Both the position numbers and the translations under genes were made by a program. From the NCBI GenBank assembly GCA_016801845.1, contig CM028915.1, positions 12,700,501 through 12,764,500 on the forward strand: DNA of 64,000 bases. Direction: 5' to 3'. Positions within the stretch are counted from its first letter, which is position 1, and each line of letters starts with the position of its first letter. The notes under the pieces are model-generated. The model was not told where the DNA came from and did no database searches. It worked only from the letters and a program-made list of their open reading frames with translations. Source of the stretch: Polydactylus sextarius. Its lineage: Eukaryota > Chordata > Actinopteri > Polynemidae. This document shows positions 14,301 through 23,685 of this stretch, one piece after another.

Positions 14301-17300
14301 TAAGTATGTTTTTTTAAATACCTGGGGGCATGACAGTCTCTGTGAGGCGTGAACCCGCTACGGGAGCAATAGTGTTGCAATGGACATTGTACTTGCGTCC
14401 CTCGATGGCCAAAGTGTTTGACAGCCCCAGCATGCCCAGCTTGGCAGCGCTGTAGTTGGCCTGGCCGAAGTTACCATAGATGCCTGCAGCTGAAGCCGTC
14501 ATGATGATTCTGTCCACAGATAACCCCGGGCAACAAGTCAGCGTTAATAAAAAGTGACAGACATAGCTATGGAGTAGTGGGAAACACACGAGGCCCCCAT
14601 GTGCACACACACAAAATCCTACAAAGTGGTACACACTTCTCATGCAGGCACAAATGTAGGTCTCTAGTCATGCAATGCTAGGTGCATTACACAACACCCT
14701 ATAACTGTATCTTCAGTACAAAACTACACACTGTAAATTTACCTAAACACGACAACTTTGAGCACAAGCTAAATAATGAATGTGATTACTGTACTTATTT
14801 TCCTATAAACAGTTTAAGAACATTGTCAATATTTTTCAATGAAACACTTGCATCTACTGGTATTTGTTCTTTAACTAAGCCACTCTTGAGCTCAATTTAG
14901 TAAAACTTGCAGCAAAATGTCACTTTTAATGTTTATAAACTGCTGCCTGATCCCATTTATACAGAACAGCTTGTGTTCACTTGTGAAGGGCAAATATCAC
15001 AGCATCAAGGTTGTGCATTATCCTTCTGCAGATTATAATTCAACACAGGCAAGCTTAACTAAATATTTATTTCACAGCACATATTTTTACTTGATACAGC
15101 AGGAAACTCTCATTAACATTAGGGCTGCAAAATCTAATCGATAAAATTGATCATTAGAGTAGTTGCCGACTATTTTAATATTCGATAGTATAAGTACAGC
15201 ATAAGTATGTTAAGCGATGTTTAAACTGGCCTAAAATTGTGTTTTTGTTCGTCAAAACTGACACAAATATGCCTGAAATGGTCGTAGATAACTAGCTGCA
15301 ACATTGTGGAGTTTTTATTCATAACAGAAACTTGAGAAATAATAAACATATATTACTGCCATTTCCTGTTTATTCTCTTCTCAGGACATGATCTGCATTT
15401 TAGATCAGTAGTTATTCATTTAAACAGACAGGGTATGTTTCTTATTGTGCTTCTGTTAAGACTAAAATATGTGTGTTAAATGTGTCCTGCTACTAAATTA
15501 TTTTTATTTCTTTTCACATCCTTAATGTGCATATATTATACGTTTTTATGTGTGACAACTTTTATACAAAACAGTTTTTTTTTACTTTTTTTTTTATCCA
15601 AATAATAATCAAATTAACAGGTGTAATTAATACCATTAATATTAACGATTGTTCATTATCAAGACGCAGATACTGTTAATGTTAGTAATTGCACTTGTGT
15701 CATGTCTATACAATGTAACCTCTATTTTTGTCATATGTGCACAAATACAGCCTATCAACTGTCTGTTTGAGGCGACATATTATTCATCTGGCATTTCACG
15801 CATCATGGACTTAAGAAGTGGTGCTGCACTCGGGAGTGTGACTGCATCTGAGCAGACTCAGTGTTGGAGGGCTTTATAACTCAATCCCACTTAAGACTAA
15901 TTGGAATGACACTTAATGTGGCGGACCCTCCACACGAACAGACTGCGAGTAGTTAGAGGGAGGGTGTAGAGGACGGATTGGAATTTGAGCCAAAAAGGCC
16001 TCATGTGAAGAGGAAGAAGAAGCAGCCTTGGTGAAAAACATTATTTACATTGGACATCTTTAAATCAGCGGCGTCTTCACCATCTTTGGTGACTGATGGG
16101 GCTTTAAAAATATAATCCGGACCTATCTGCGTACCCCCGCACTCCTTGAAGTCAGTATAAATAATCCACTTGATGTTTCACTTCTTTAGAAGACTTCTTT
16201 AGAGGTGAAGAATCTCAGTCGAGTAGAAAAACACCTTCCAATTCAACATATCCAGACCAGTGGACATTTGAATTTTTTATGTTGTACTACTTGGATGAAT
16301 GAGATGAGTCTGCGCAGACATACAGTTCTTGTGGTGTCATCAATTTGAACAGTACTAAAATTGTTCAGAGATTAACCTACAGTGCTGCAACTAATTTCCT
16401 ATTTTCCTTGGTAATTTACATATTCATATCAAATTAGCTGTATTGGGCTTTTAATAGTATGCAGATTTTTTCCCCATCATGAAACCAATAGAGCTGTACC
16501 TCCCAGGGTCTTGAGTGATTAAAGTCATGTCAATATGTGTGTATAATAATGTGACAGCAGACATGCTTTATATAATCATTACCTCCAGTCCACACTCACT
16601 CAAGACACCACTTAAAATGCATCACATAAAAATCACCTTGAGTAATGTAGGAACTATAACTGACAGAATCTGAATTTGGGCGAACCAGAAGGAATATTAT
16701 CCCACACTAATGGTCCACACAGCAATGGTCTGTGTAATTTTTTTTGGACCTAAGACGTCCTACCCACGTAACAGGAGGACGGCTCACGGCCCAGTTTGTG
16801 ACCACATCAGTAATTGAACGAGTTACCTGCCAAACTTTTGGTTTTTCATGTGGTTCCAGGCGGCTCGAGTCACCAGGAAGGAGCCTCTCAGGTGGACTCT
16901 TTGAATCAGGTCTGACAAGGAGGGTAAGAGGGATGACACAGAAAATAATACCACATATCACCCAACAATACACACTGCTGTTATTTCGCATTAAAACGCT
17001 GTGGATTCAATCCAGTTCACAGTGGATTTTTATAAACTCCCACACAGACAATCTGTTTTTAAAGAGGAGGTACTTGGACAAAAAAACACGAGCTTGAAAA
17101 CAAATCTTCAATGTATTAAACATAAAGCATAGTGACACTGTTTGATAATGAGGTGAGCCAAACAAAAGGAAATGATGTGTTGATATGAGGTGACTCCGTA
17201 CACAGCGTGAGATAATGAAACTGAATGTAAATATCAGTAATAATTTAATTACCCCAGTCCAAATCACTGGTCCTGGCAAATGATCGGTCACGAAGTATCC

Positions 17301-19807
17301 TTGGCAAAGAGAAGCAGGAGAGTCTTTTCAGTCTGTGTGCCAAACTTAAGGTTTTCGTTTGCATAATTATGATGGCCCATATGTCCATTAATATGACATC
17401 TGCAATGAAATTGCTGCTCTAAAAACAGATAATATGGCTAAACCTAAAGAAAAGGAAAGAAAAAGTAATTATAAATGACTTACCCGGCATTGTTTACAAC
17501 AACATCTGGAAGAAAAGACATATCACCAGATAAAATTAATTATAGTTATAACAATCATTACAGTATTTTAATAATACAGTACTTGGATAAATATCAACTC
17601 TGATGGCCTGAGTTTTGTAATACAATACGCACCTATTCTTCCAAATGCATCGAGTGCCGTCTGGATCAGTTTTTCTCCATCTTCAACAGAATCTGTGTGA
17701 TGTGATGTGATAAGTGTTGAATTATTTACATTAAGTTCTGTATCAAGATTTATGCCTATACTAAACAGTTTGGCGATAGTTACAAAACTGACTGTGGGCT
17801 ATGTTTATCCCGAGTGCACGTAGGTTGATAGATAAAAACAATGTTCCCTGTCATCAACAGTTATACAACTCAGGAGAAGAGAAAGTTTTTGAGGTTTCTC
17901 CAAAGTTTTAAAGTTTTATTATATACAAGAGGATCCCAATAGCCTTACTTGCTCAGTTTGTTCAGCAATGATGTGTGAAATAACATTTCTATTGATTGCT
18001 GGGCATCCTTGTTTGTAGTAAACTGGATTGAAAGTATGCCAACTTTTCAAGTAAATGATAACTTTGTATTACATCCTTTACCAAATCTGCCAATTTCAAA
18101 ACCACCTTTGAAAAAAAAAAACTTAAAGTCTTATTTTGATCTGTTTTAAAATGTGTGAGCGACACTGAATTATGAAGGCACATTAGTCTTCAGTGTTTGC
18201 TATCACTTTCTTCACAGGGCGAGTCAAACTGGCAAAAATCAATATTGCATTTTGAGAGTGTCATTACATCAGTTAAATACAACATAGTAAGCAGGGAAGG
18301 AAAAACACAGGATGATATATCTGAGAAGACTTAAGACAAGAAGGCAAGTCCAAACTTCTCACCATAGTTCGCCACAGCCTTGCCTCCTTTTGCTCTTATC
18401 TCCTCCACCACCTTATCAGCAGCTGCAGAACTCTTTCCGCCCCCTTTAGTGTCTGCCCCAAGGTCATTCACTTTATTGCAACAAGAAGAAAAAGATTAGC
18501 AATAATGGGGTGAGTTCTGCAATTCTTCACAAGTGATTAGGTTAGGAGAAGAGTGGAGCTAAGCTGATTCCTTGTCAAAGTTCAAGGGCAAGCTCATTCC
18601 AGGCAGGAGGAAAAGCTATTATTTTTGGAAGGATGAATAGTTATGCCAATGTCTGCAAATGCTCTGTCCAAAAAGTAAAAAGTAACATCATTACAGTCTT
18701 GGTCGATGTAATGAACATTTCTCTATGACTTTCCTCACTGTGGCGTATGATTGATAACCAGAAAGGACTCGGTCCAAGGATACACCAATCAAACTTTTTC
18801 TCTCCTAGTGTGAATTTTGATATCTCAACTCTGGGATGCGTGGACAATAATTACTCTTTAGAATATTATTTTTAGTAAGTAAACAAAACAAAACAAACAA
18901 ACAAAAAACAGTGATTGCTATCACTTCAAAACATTCAACCTGCTAACCACTGTGAATGTAACCAATGTGAATTTTAGACATTTTTACATATTTATTATGA
19001 TTAAATTAGTTGTCATGGCTGATTGTAATGCGAGTACCTATACCTACACTGATCAAGTGTATTAGATAGGTGCATTGATCTAATACACTCAGGAGTCGCT
19101 TCCTATTTTTGAACCATGTAGCTACAAAAATCTACAGGTAAATAGATATGTCATGTTACTTACAAATGTTCCATAAATTAAATCAATGCTACAGCTTTTC
19201 TGTGTATGTAGTCACCAGCAAATAATCTGGCCATATGGTAAGAAGCTAATATTTTAATAAGGCTGCTAAAAAAAATATCTTCCAGTCCCTGACAACTCAG
19301 ATAAAACATCTGGAATCACACTGGGCCAAATGTCAACACGCACTTGGACACAGCTGCCAAAAAAAACACATCAATAAGGTCATGAGAGTACACTTTCAGC
19401 AAGCATTTCACTAAGTATAAGTAATATCAAGGCTTGGTTGCATTAACTACAGTATATCCATTATACCTCTAAAAAAACATTAGGTATAACAAGCTCAAAA
19501 TGATGATACTTCATTTACCTATAACCGAAGCTCCTCTTTCAGCAAAAGCCAGTGCATATTCTCTGCCAAGCCCTGTAAAAAAGGAAGACAGATGAGTCTA
19601 CAGAATAAAACGCTCCTATTAACATCAATTGTTGACAGGAGCAATATTAGGAGGGGAAAAGTGGAATTAAATTACCAGGGCCAAGCAAAAGTTGGAAGTA
19701 AAGCAGTGTTTTAACTGAAGTTTGAAATTTTGCACTATTAGCATGAATAAATAACCTAAAGGTTGTTGACTGAATGAGTTGTTTGACTGTTTCTTTTATT
19801 TTTATAT

Positions 19808-19870
<63 letters not shown>

Positions 19871-21275
19871 GGTAGTCGTTTGTTTTCTAATGCAGTAACT
19901 GCTCTGATCATGAACTATGATCTCAAAACTATGCTACTAAAAAGAAAAAAAGACAGAAAGCTTTCAAGATGAGAAAAAAAGTTCTTGTTCACAGCTTGTT
20001 AGCAGTGTTTTCAGTAGTCTACGTTTTAATAACCAGTTTGTAATGTTTATTAGTACCTAATGTTTTGCAGCCTGTTGGCAGATAATAAAAAGCAGCACAG
20101 ACTTCAAACAAGAAAACAAGAGTGAATCAGTTGCAGGTCTGTCATTATCGTCTCCTATTACTGAGGATGTCAGACAAGCTGAGCTTATAAAGTGGATATA
20201 AAATGTTATTTCAAACAGAAATATCCAGGGGGTTACACTAAAAAGGTTTGCAACACTATATCAAATGGTCTTTTTTGTGTTTTGATCATTTTTGATGATA
20301 GAAATAATCCAGTATCATCAAAAATCTTAAATAACTAAGGATGAGGTGTCATTTAAGATTAAATCTGTATTAAAACCAGTTAATCAACTTAAAACTCTTC
20401 ACATTGCATATTATTTTTCATATCTACAGGTCGTGCTTGTGGATTTCTAACTCATCTTCACTTTGCAAATCAAACACCACTCCAGTGATGCTTTATTTGA
20501 TTTACTTTAATTATGAAATACAGTAACTCTCTCTTAATGCAAGGACCAGACTAAGATGGCTCTCTATGGTGTTTCAGGCTGTAATGAAAGATCTAAAACA
20601 TGTGACAGGAACACTGATGTAAAATCTGATAGCTTCCTACAGTGATTACAGTCATTGAGGATAAAGAGGCTGAAATATTCTGAGATTTTAAATCGTTTCC
20701 CACATGAGTAGAGAAACCCACATACAAACAGGTCCAATAGGTTTGTGCTGGTCGCTGTCTGTGGGGGTGTGGGTGGATGTGCCCTTTCACATACTTCCAC
20801 TGAAATTGCTCTAAGTCATTGCGTTGTGTGCACTTTGCTCCCCGTGTTCCTCAAATGGCTGATGATAATGTGCTGCTTGTCTATTTAATGCAGTGTGTCT
20901 TTAATAGTAATATCGACAAATGGAGTTTCATTGTTTCCAGAAGGTTCATAGTTTGTTTACTAATTAATCACCGACTAGCAGCTGTTTCGTTCAAGTTTGA
21001 CACCAAACGTGATACGGAAATTACCAGCGAATACAACAGCAAGAAAGAAAGAAAGACGCGTGCACTAACTGCTTTAATAATGTGCGTAGGGTATTTATTA
21101 AATACTTCCTTATGCAACCAGTAGGTTAGCATTACAAGCTAAGGTTACAAACCTACTTCAGCGTATTTGCAGCTAGCAGCAGTGACAGCCTAGCTAACAG
21201 TGATGTTAGCACGGTACATTTACCTCCTCCGGCGCCAGTGACAAGCACGACTTTTCCCTCGAAAGACAGAGACAT
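1..21275 (-). CDS. hsd17b4: hsd17b4 gene, peroxisomal multifunctional enzyme type 2 (3' part outside window)
   Basis: Spliced gene of 21 exons in the window (listed separately), total 1737 nt or 579 codons, with splice phases matching at every junction. The enzyme performs the hydration and D-3-hydroxyacyl-CoA dehydrogenation steps of peroxisomal beta-oxidation, and acts on very-long-chain and branched acyl-CoAs and bile-acid intermediates. Domain order seen: SDR dehydrogenase (about residues 1-300) with a TGAGGGLG coenzyme loop, NNAG, and catalytic Ser149, Tyr162 and Lys166. A variable linker (about 288-325) follows, then the MaoC-like hydratase 2, with Glu366 and the Asp510/His515 pair in the SGDWNPLHIDP motif. 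The last part of the hydratase, the SCP2-like domain and the PTS1 tail are beyond position 1. Human HSD17B4 is 736 residues, so about 157 residues are missing. I see no frameshift or stop. The identification follows from end-to-end similarity to the human protein as remembered. Confidence 0.97.
58..983 (-). other. hsd17b4 intron 20
   Basis: 926-bp intron between exons 21 and 20. It holds AT-rich sequence and short homopolymers. No recognisable gene or repeat family. Confidence 0.85.
984..1090 (-). CDS. hsd17b4: hsd17b4 exon 20
   Basis: Residues 525-560, containing FKAPILHGLCSFGFAARHVL and ending RFKAIK. It is closely similar to the human hydratase core. The acceptor is CTTCGCTCAG and the donor ATCAAG|GTAAGC. 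Confidence 0.95.
1257..1326 (-). CDS. hsd17b4: hsd17b4 exon 19 (hydratase motif)
   Basis: Residues 502-524 (AALYRLSGDWNPLHIDP then SFAAMG). It carries the hydratase-2 signature with catalytic Asp510 and His515. The acceptor is GTGGTCTCAG and the donor GGAG|GTGAGA. Confidence 0.95.
1754..1819 (-). CDS. hsd17b4: hsd17b4 exon 18
   Basis: Residues 480-501 (AAVPPPQRAPDAV then MVDSTTRDQ). It links the two hot-dog halves of the hydratase. The acceptor is ACTCCCTCCAG and the donor CAA|GTGAGT. Confidence 0.91.
1921..2024 (-). CDS. hsd17b4: hsd17b4 exon 17
   Basis: Residues 445-479, with ELVCYNQFSVFVVGAGGFGG and KRTSDKAR. The acceptor is GCTTCACAG. The donor AGA|GTATAT is unremarkable but is the only one that keeps phase with exon 18. 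Confidence 0.92.
2025..3432 (-). other. hsd17b4 intron 16
   Basis: 1.4-kb intron containing a (TA)n microsatellite at 2359-2395. The rest is unremarkable AT-rich sequence. Confidence 0.85.
2359..2395. repeat. (TA)n microsatellite
   Basis: About 18 uninterrupted TA units followed by a T-rich run, inside hsd17b4 intron 16. Confidence 0.95.
3433..3504 (-). CDS. hsd17b4: hsd17b4 exon 16
   Basis: Residues 421-444, starting GHLTSEATIADVMDKGSG and ending AVILLD. The acceptor is CATTTTCAG and the donor GATG|GTGAGT. Confidence 0.92.
3505..4713 (-). other. hsd17b4 intron 15
   Basis: 1.2-kb intron with a poly(T) run at about 4311-4332. No gene or recognised element is seen. Confidence 0.85.
4714..4765 (-). 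CDS. hsd17b4: hsd17b4 exon 15
   Basis: Residues 404-420 (VLHGEQYLELYKPLPTS), nearly identical to human. The acceptor is TTTGTGTCAG and the donor CTCAG|GTATTT. Confidence 0.94.
4996..5119 (-). CDS. hsd17b4: hsd17b4 exon 14 (hydratase catalytic Glu)
   Basis: Residues 362-403, starting RFLYEGHPDFSCLPTFGVIP. Glu366 aligns with the human catalytic Glu366. The acceptor is TTTCACGTAG and the donor ACACAG|GTAAAA. Confidence 0.94.
5383..5495 (-). CDS. hsd17b4: hsd17b4 exon 13
   Basis: Residues 325-361, starting AEAVGQKLPPTTFNF and containing YALGVGMSTKDPDHL, the start of the hydratase-2 domain. The acceptor is CTTTTCAG and the donor CTTAG|GTTAGT. Confidence 0.93.
6545..6713 (-). mobile_element. LINE (L2/Rex-like) reverse transcriptase C-terminal fossil
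   Basis: On the minus strand 56 codons stay open and read like the conserved tail of L2/Rex-type LINE proteins. Visible pieces are VLITYKALPGSAQ, then HISEMLIP, then RSHRSS and LLWMVP. These match the family pattern of LLTYKALNG, APxYISDLL, RxLRSS and LLxVP. Both flanks decay quickly. It lies within hsd17b4 intron 12 in the same orientation as the gene. It is a dead 5'-truncated copy. The exact clade is inferred. Confidence 0.7.
8101..8231. repeat. two (CA)n microsatellites
   Basis: Runs of CA at 8101-8126 and 8206-8231, separated by 79 bp of ordinary sequence. The second abuts the dispersed element at 8243. Confidence 0.9.
8243..8500. repeat. dispersed GGGGACA/TGTCCCC element, copy 1
   Basis: Begins with CTTGTGGGGACATTTC and ends with GACATGTCCCCACGATG plus a short tail, giving imperfect inverted ends. 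(CA)n runs lie on both sides (8206-8231 and 8503-8521). A diverged second copy is at 38641-38826. It has no coding capacity. It looks like a short non-autonomous repeat widespread in fish. The class (MITE or other) is not certain. Confidence 0.7.
10154..10263 (-). CDS. hsd17b4: hsd17b4 exon 12 (interdomain linker)
   Basis: Residues 288-324, starting ESLQSIVSVLSRVESEED and ending in an Ala/Ser-rich stretch. It corresponds to the poorly conserved linker between dehydrogenase and hydratase. The acceptor is TTTTGTGCAG and the donor CCT|GTGAGT. Confidence 0.88.
10264..12402 (-). other. hsd17b4 intron 11
   Basis: 2.1-kb intron. A 182-codon chance frame runs on the opposite strand (10648-11196) without family resemblance. 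No other structure is recognised. Confidence 0.8.
12403..12531 (-). CDS. hsd17b4: hsd17b4 exon 11
   Basis: Residues 245-287, including RWERTQGDIVRQRNQPMTPE and CDFTDATKPSTVQ, the end of the dehydrogenase domain. The acceptor is CATGTGTGCAG and the donor CAAG|GTCAGG. Confidence 0.93.
12673..12697 (-). CDS. hsd17b4: hsd17b4 exon 10 (25-nt microexon)
   Basis: Encodes VGAGWIGK (residues 237-244). Two donors lie 6 nt apart: GTAAAT after position 12679 and GTAAGT after 12673. The distal one is chosen because it fits the consensus better and, joined to exon 11, restores GWIGKLRWER as in human. The proximal one would delete two residues. Confidence 0.85.
12915..13006 (-). CDS. hsd17b4: hsd17b4 exon 9
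   Basis: Residues 206-236, including LVASLKPEYVAPLVLWLCHE and ending GGLFE. The acceptor is TTATTCAG and the donor TTTGAG|GTACAC. The phase-0 end agrees with the next exon. Confidence 0.94.
13007..14321 (-). other. hsd17b4 intron 8
   Basis: 1.3-kb intron with a short (TTA)n run at about 13438-13461 and an adjacent 61-bp tandem duplication at 13466-13587. The rest is unremarkable. Confidence 0.85.
13466..13587. repeat. 61-bp tandem duplication
   Basis: Two direct copies, starting at 13466 and 13527, each beginning AATTTTAATTCCCATTATGA and ending CACCATATGTCTGGTA. They differ at only a few positions, so the duplication is fairly recent. Confidence 0.9.
14322..14509 (-). CDS. hsd17b4: hsd17b4 exon 8 (SDR catalytic exon)
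   Basis: 188 nt encoding residues 143-205. It carries the catalytic Ser149 (in MTASAAG), 13 residues before Tyr162 of the YSAAK motif, and Lys166. The following NTIAPVAGSRLTETVMPP matches the human loop. The acceptor is CTGTGGACAG and the donor CCAG|GTATTT. Confidence 0.95.
14510..16826 (-). other. hsd17b4 intron 7
   Basis: 2.3-kb AT-rich intron. The piece at 15122-15200 (GGGCTGCAAAATCTAATCGAT onward) resembles the end of a common fish dispersed repeat, see 49376-49670. No gene is seen. Confidence 0.75.
16827..16911 (-). CDS. hsd17b4: hsd17b4 exon 7
   Basis: Residues 115-142, including RVHLRGSFLVTRAAW and ending KNQKFG, the long helix of the SDR dimer interface. The acceptor is CCTTGTCAG and the donor GGCAG|GTAACT. 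The split Arg codon is completed by exon 8. Confidence 0.93.
17253..17299 (-). CDS. hsd17b4: hsd17b4 exon 6
   Basis: Residues 99-114 (GILRDRSFARTSDLDW), right after the NNAG motif. The acceptor CTCTTTGCCAAG has a good pyrimidine tract and the donor is TGGG|GTAATT. Confidence 0.92.
17484..17505 (-). CDS. hsd17b4: hsd17b4 exon 5 (22-nt microexon)
   Basis: A very short exon encoding residues 92-98 (DVVVNNA) plus two bases of the following Gly codon. The acceptor is TTTTCTTCCAG and the donor GG|GTAAGT. It is needed to build the SDR NNAG motif and is phase-compatible on both sides. Confidence 0.9.
17633..17692 (-). CDS. hsd17b4: hsd17b4 exon 4
   Basis: Sixty nt, residues 72-91 (DSVEDGEKLIQTALDAFGRI). 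The acceptor is ATCACACAG and the donor ATAG|GTGCGT. It keeps the human spacing between the second and third beta strands. Confidence 0.92.
17693..18362 (-). other. hsd17b4 intron 3
   Basis: 670-bp intron. Nothing recognised beyond A/T runs. Confidence 0.85.
18363..18470 (-). CDS. hsd17b4: hsd17b4 exon 3
   Basis: Residues 36-71, beginning VNDLGADTKGGG and ending KAVANY. Asp38 corresponds to the human aspartate (about 40) that selects NAD+ over NADP+. The acceptor ends in AATAAAG and the donor is CTATG|GTGAGA. Confidence 0.92.
18471..19518 (-). other. hsd17b4 intron 2
   Basis: 1-kb AT-rich intron with no recognised element. Confidence 0.85.
19519..19572 (-). CDS. hsd17b4: hsd17b4 exon 2
   Basis: The acceptor TTTTTTACAG and donor ATAG|GTAAAT flank 54 nt. 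It encodes residues 18-35 (GLGREYALAFAERGASVI), completing the TGxxxGxG coenzyme motif and helix 1 of the SDR fold. Confidence 0.93.
   Translation of the reverse strand, partial: GLAENMHWLLLKEELRL
19573..21223 (-). other. hsd17b4 intron 1
   Basis: 1.65-kb first intron. It holds a long (TA)n microsatellite at 19817-19866. No other feature is recognised. Confidence 0.85.
19817..19866. repeat. (TA)n microsatellite
   Basis: About 25 uninterrupted TA units preceded by a TG/TA mix, in hsd17b4 intron 1. Confidence 0.95.
21224..21275 (-). CDS. hsd17b4: hsd17b4 exon 1 (start codon exon)
   Basis: ATG at 21275 on the minus strand. It encodes residues 1-17, MSLSFEGKVVLVTGAGG, the first beta strand and the start of the NAD-binding glycine loop. 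The donor is GAG|GTAAAT. This start is chosen because it sits seven residues before GKVVLVTG, as expected for the family. Confidence 0.93.
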
Positions 21276-21430
21276 TCCTGTGAGATATTATTCTCTACTT
21301 CAGCACAACAGCAGCAGCAGCACAGTGGTTTCAAGAACAGCACTGCTTTTCACAGACAACAGGGTGAAGTCCTACAAGTTCCACACTTCCGCATTTACGA
21401 AGGGGGCGGTCCCATCAGTAGCCAATCAGA
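21276..21430 (-). promoter_or_regulatory. hsd17b4: hsd17b4 5' UTR and proximal promoter
   Basis: Upstream of the hsd17b4 ATG, on the minus strand, there is a GC box (GGGGGCGG on the plus strand, 21402-21409) and a CCAAT box read as CCAAT on plus at 21422-21426. No TATA box is seen at a usual distance. The pattern suits a housekeeping promoter. The transcription start is not resolved. Confidence 0.55.
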
Positions 21431-22783
21431 AGGCAGGATTTCTTACACACGTTTCAGTGTGTTTTATTCACAGTTGCAACAATTGGTTGATTAACCGATT
21501 ATTTAACAAAATTTAAGATAATAATTTAGATGATTTAAGTACTAAGGTACAAAATAAAGTTTCAGACTCAAATATAAAGATGATATGTGTTAAACACAGT
21601 ATGTTTTTACTATGTTATAACAACATGAAATTTAAAAAATTCAATAATGTCAATAATATTCAAGTATAATATAACGATATGATCAATTTGAAAGCTTTAA
21701 GTCTCAACACTGTTTAAATCAGTGGCAGTGTAGGTAGCCATGTGGCACACACATTTTAAAACCATGCACAGCATACACAGAATTAATTTTTATTAAGTTA
21801 TTTTAACACAACCATGCATGGACTACTGAACAAGGACAAATAAAGTGACCTGTGTGTCTTGTTAAACAAGCCAGGTAAAAGTCACCAAATAATTGCAAAA
21901 CAGCCACGAGCAGACTGTAGCAAACAAACACAAAGTACAAAAAATGATCACAAAGAAATGCAAATTACCATAAAAAGCTTGAAAATAACCACAAAGCAAA
22001 CGACAAAGAGACTCAAAGCGACTAAAATAAGAAGGAAAAAAAAAAACGCCACAAAGTAGTAGTCACGACTACAAAGTGAAATGAACACACATGAAATGAC
22101 CACAAAACAACTACAGATGGAAAACAGCTCGAGAAAATTCCAAACAAAAACAAAAAAAGATGCAAATCAAACTAAAAACAAACAAGACACAGAGAAACAA
22201 AGGTGCAAAAATACAGAAACAAAATGACAGTGGAGGGGTGAGACATCTTCTCCCACTAAACACATGCAACATGTAAATTCATGATATAATATTTATATAT
22301 AATGTATATAGTCATCAAAGTAAATGCAATTATCAATGCACCAGATACTTTACATACACAGGACACTTTAACTAACCAATTATTTATTTAATCATCTCTT
22401 TTTAAACCTATTTAATATTTTCACGTGTGTTGCCCTGGTTTTTTATTATTATTATTATTATTATTACTCTGCTGCTGCAGCGGTGGATTTCAAACCTGTG
22501 GGACAAGTAAAGAAATTTGAGTTTAACTGGACTCAATTGGAGACTATAAAAAAAAACACAAAGTAGAGAACAAATGATGAAAAATGATCACAATTGTCAT
22601 GATGAGTCCTACAGGTCAGTCCTCCTGGTGTTTGTGGGTCATTTACTTGGATGCATGTACCCGGGGACGCATTTTCTTAATAGTGTGTCAATGATGAAAC
22701 TAGAACAAAAACAGAGAAAACCCTTCTTCCTCAGCATGCTGCCTTGTGATATGAAATGGGAGCAAACTACAGCAGCACTGGAT

Positions 22784-22784
<1 letters not shown>
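21431..22784. other. intergenic spacer between divergent hsd17b4 and prr16
   Basis: AT-rich spacer. It contains the degenerate A-rich minisatellite (21880-22240) and a (TTA)n run (22444-22469). No gene is recognised. Confidence 0.75.
21880..22240. repeat. degenerate A-rich minisatellite
   Basis: Irregular recurrence of units of the type CACAAAG, ATGCAAA, GACCACAAA and ACTACAAAG at roughly 10-20 bp spacing, strongly lacking G and T. This gives a 66-codon Lys/Thr-rich chance frame. It resembles decayed tandem repeats often seen in teleost spacers. I infer a repeat, not a gene. Confidence 0.65.
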
Positions 22785-22832
<48 letters not shown>

Positions 22833-22837
22833 GAGAG
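22785..22837. repeat. (GA)n microsatellite
   Basis: About 26 GA units with one GGG interruption, upstream of prr16. Confidence 0.95.
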
Positions 22838-23176
22838 CATCCTCAGCTCCAGGACGTTGGCAGCTCAGACTCTCCGAGGAGGCAGCGATGGAGACAGGAT
22901 GAAACTGACGGGCTGTTTTTTTCCGGCGGAAAGTGCCTCTGGGTTGTCGGTACCTGGTGGCTTTCCTCGCTTATCATCAACATCATCATCAAAACCAGTC
23001 CACTATTTTAAGGAGAGAAAAAAAGGAGGAACGTGTTAACATGTTGTCGATGCCTGAGGATTATGGACCTTTACAGTGACGAGCCACGGTTGTAACGATT
23101 TGGATAACTGCCTGTGGACTCTTGTATTCTTTATTTATTTATTTATTTGTTTTTTATTCAGGTTGGACATTTATAT

Positions 23177-23181
<5 letters not shown>

Positions 23182-23235
<54 letters not shown>
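23182..23235. repeat. (TA)n microsatellite
   Basis: About 27 uninterrupted TA units, 450 bp upstream of the prr16 start codon. Confidence 0.95.
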
Positions 23236-23241
<6 letters not shown>

Positions 23242-23505
23242 TGAATTTAGCGCTCTTTCAACGTGAAGGCAATTCGTGGCACGTCATTATTTTGTTGTTG
23301 TTATTGTTGTTGTTGTCGGACATAAACGTGTAAGGTGCATTAACCTGTGGACGTTTTTTTTTTTTTTTTCTCTCAAACAGCATGATACAATATTTTAACA
23401 TAAGCGTTATTTTTTGCGTTACGCTCTATTGCGCATGCCTATTGGGAGATACACAACGTTGCCCGACGCTGCCACTTCGCTCCGTCCTGACTGTGATGTA
23501 GGAGC

Positions 23506-23511
<6 letters not shown>

Positions 23512-23541
<30 letters not shown>
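23512..23541. repeat. poly(A) tract
   Basis: About 30 A in a row, 145 bp upstream of the prr16 ATG. Confidence 0.9.
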
Positions 23542-23543
<2 letters not shown>

Positions 23544-23590
23544 AAAGGAGGACTGAATTGAATTGGAGCAAAACAATGCGTTGGCAAAGT

Positions 23591-23616
<26 letters not shown>
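23591..23616. repeat. (AGC)n trinucleotide repeat in presumed prr16 5' UTR
   Basis: About 8-9 AGC units followed by AAGCAGCG, 70 bp before the prr16 start codon. Confidence 0.85.
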
Positions 23617-23621
<5 letters not shown>

Positions 23622-23685
23622 GCGTGGCGACCAAAGGATTTGAGCTGAGATCCTTCATGAAATAGACTGTGCCCCAAACTGAAGA

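Noticed and set aside
16744..16810. Open stretch next to hsd17b4 exon 7 considered as a further exon
   Set aside because: Exon 7 joins exon 8 in phase and no residues are missing against human, so no extra exon is needed.
21476..21512. TTGATTAACCGATTATT, similar to the dispersed repeat ends at 49376-49670
   Set aside because: Too short to separate from AT-rich background.
22485..22500. GGATTTCAAACC, the complement of which looks like a tRNA B box
   Set aside because: No A box at the right distance and no foldable tRNA around it.
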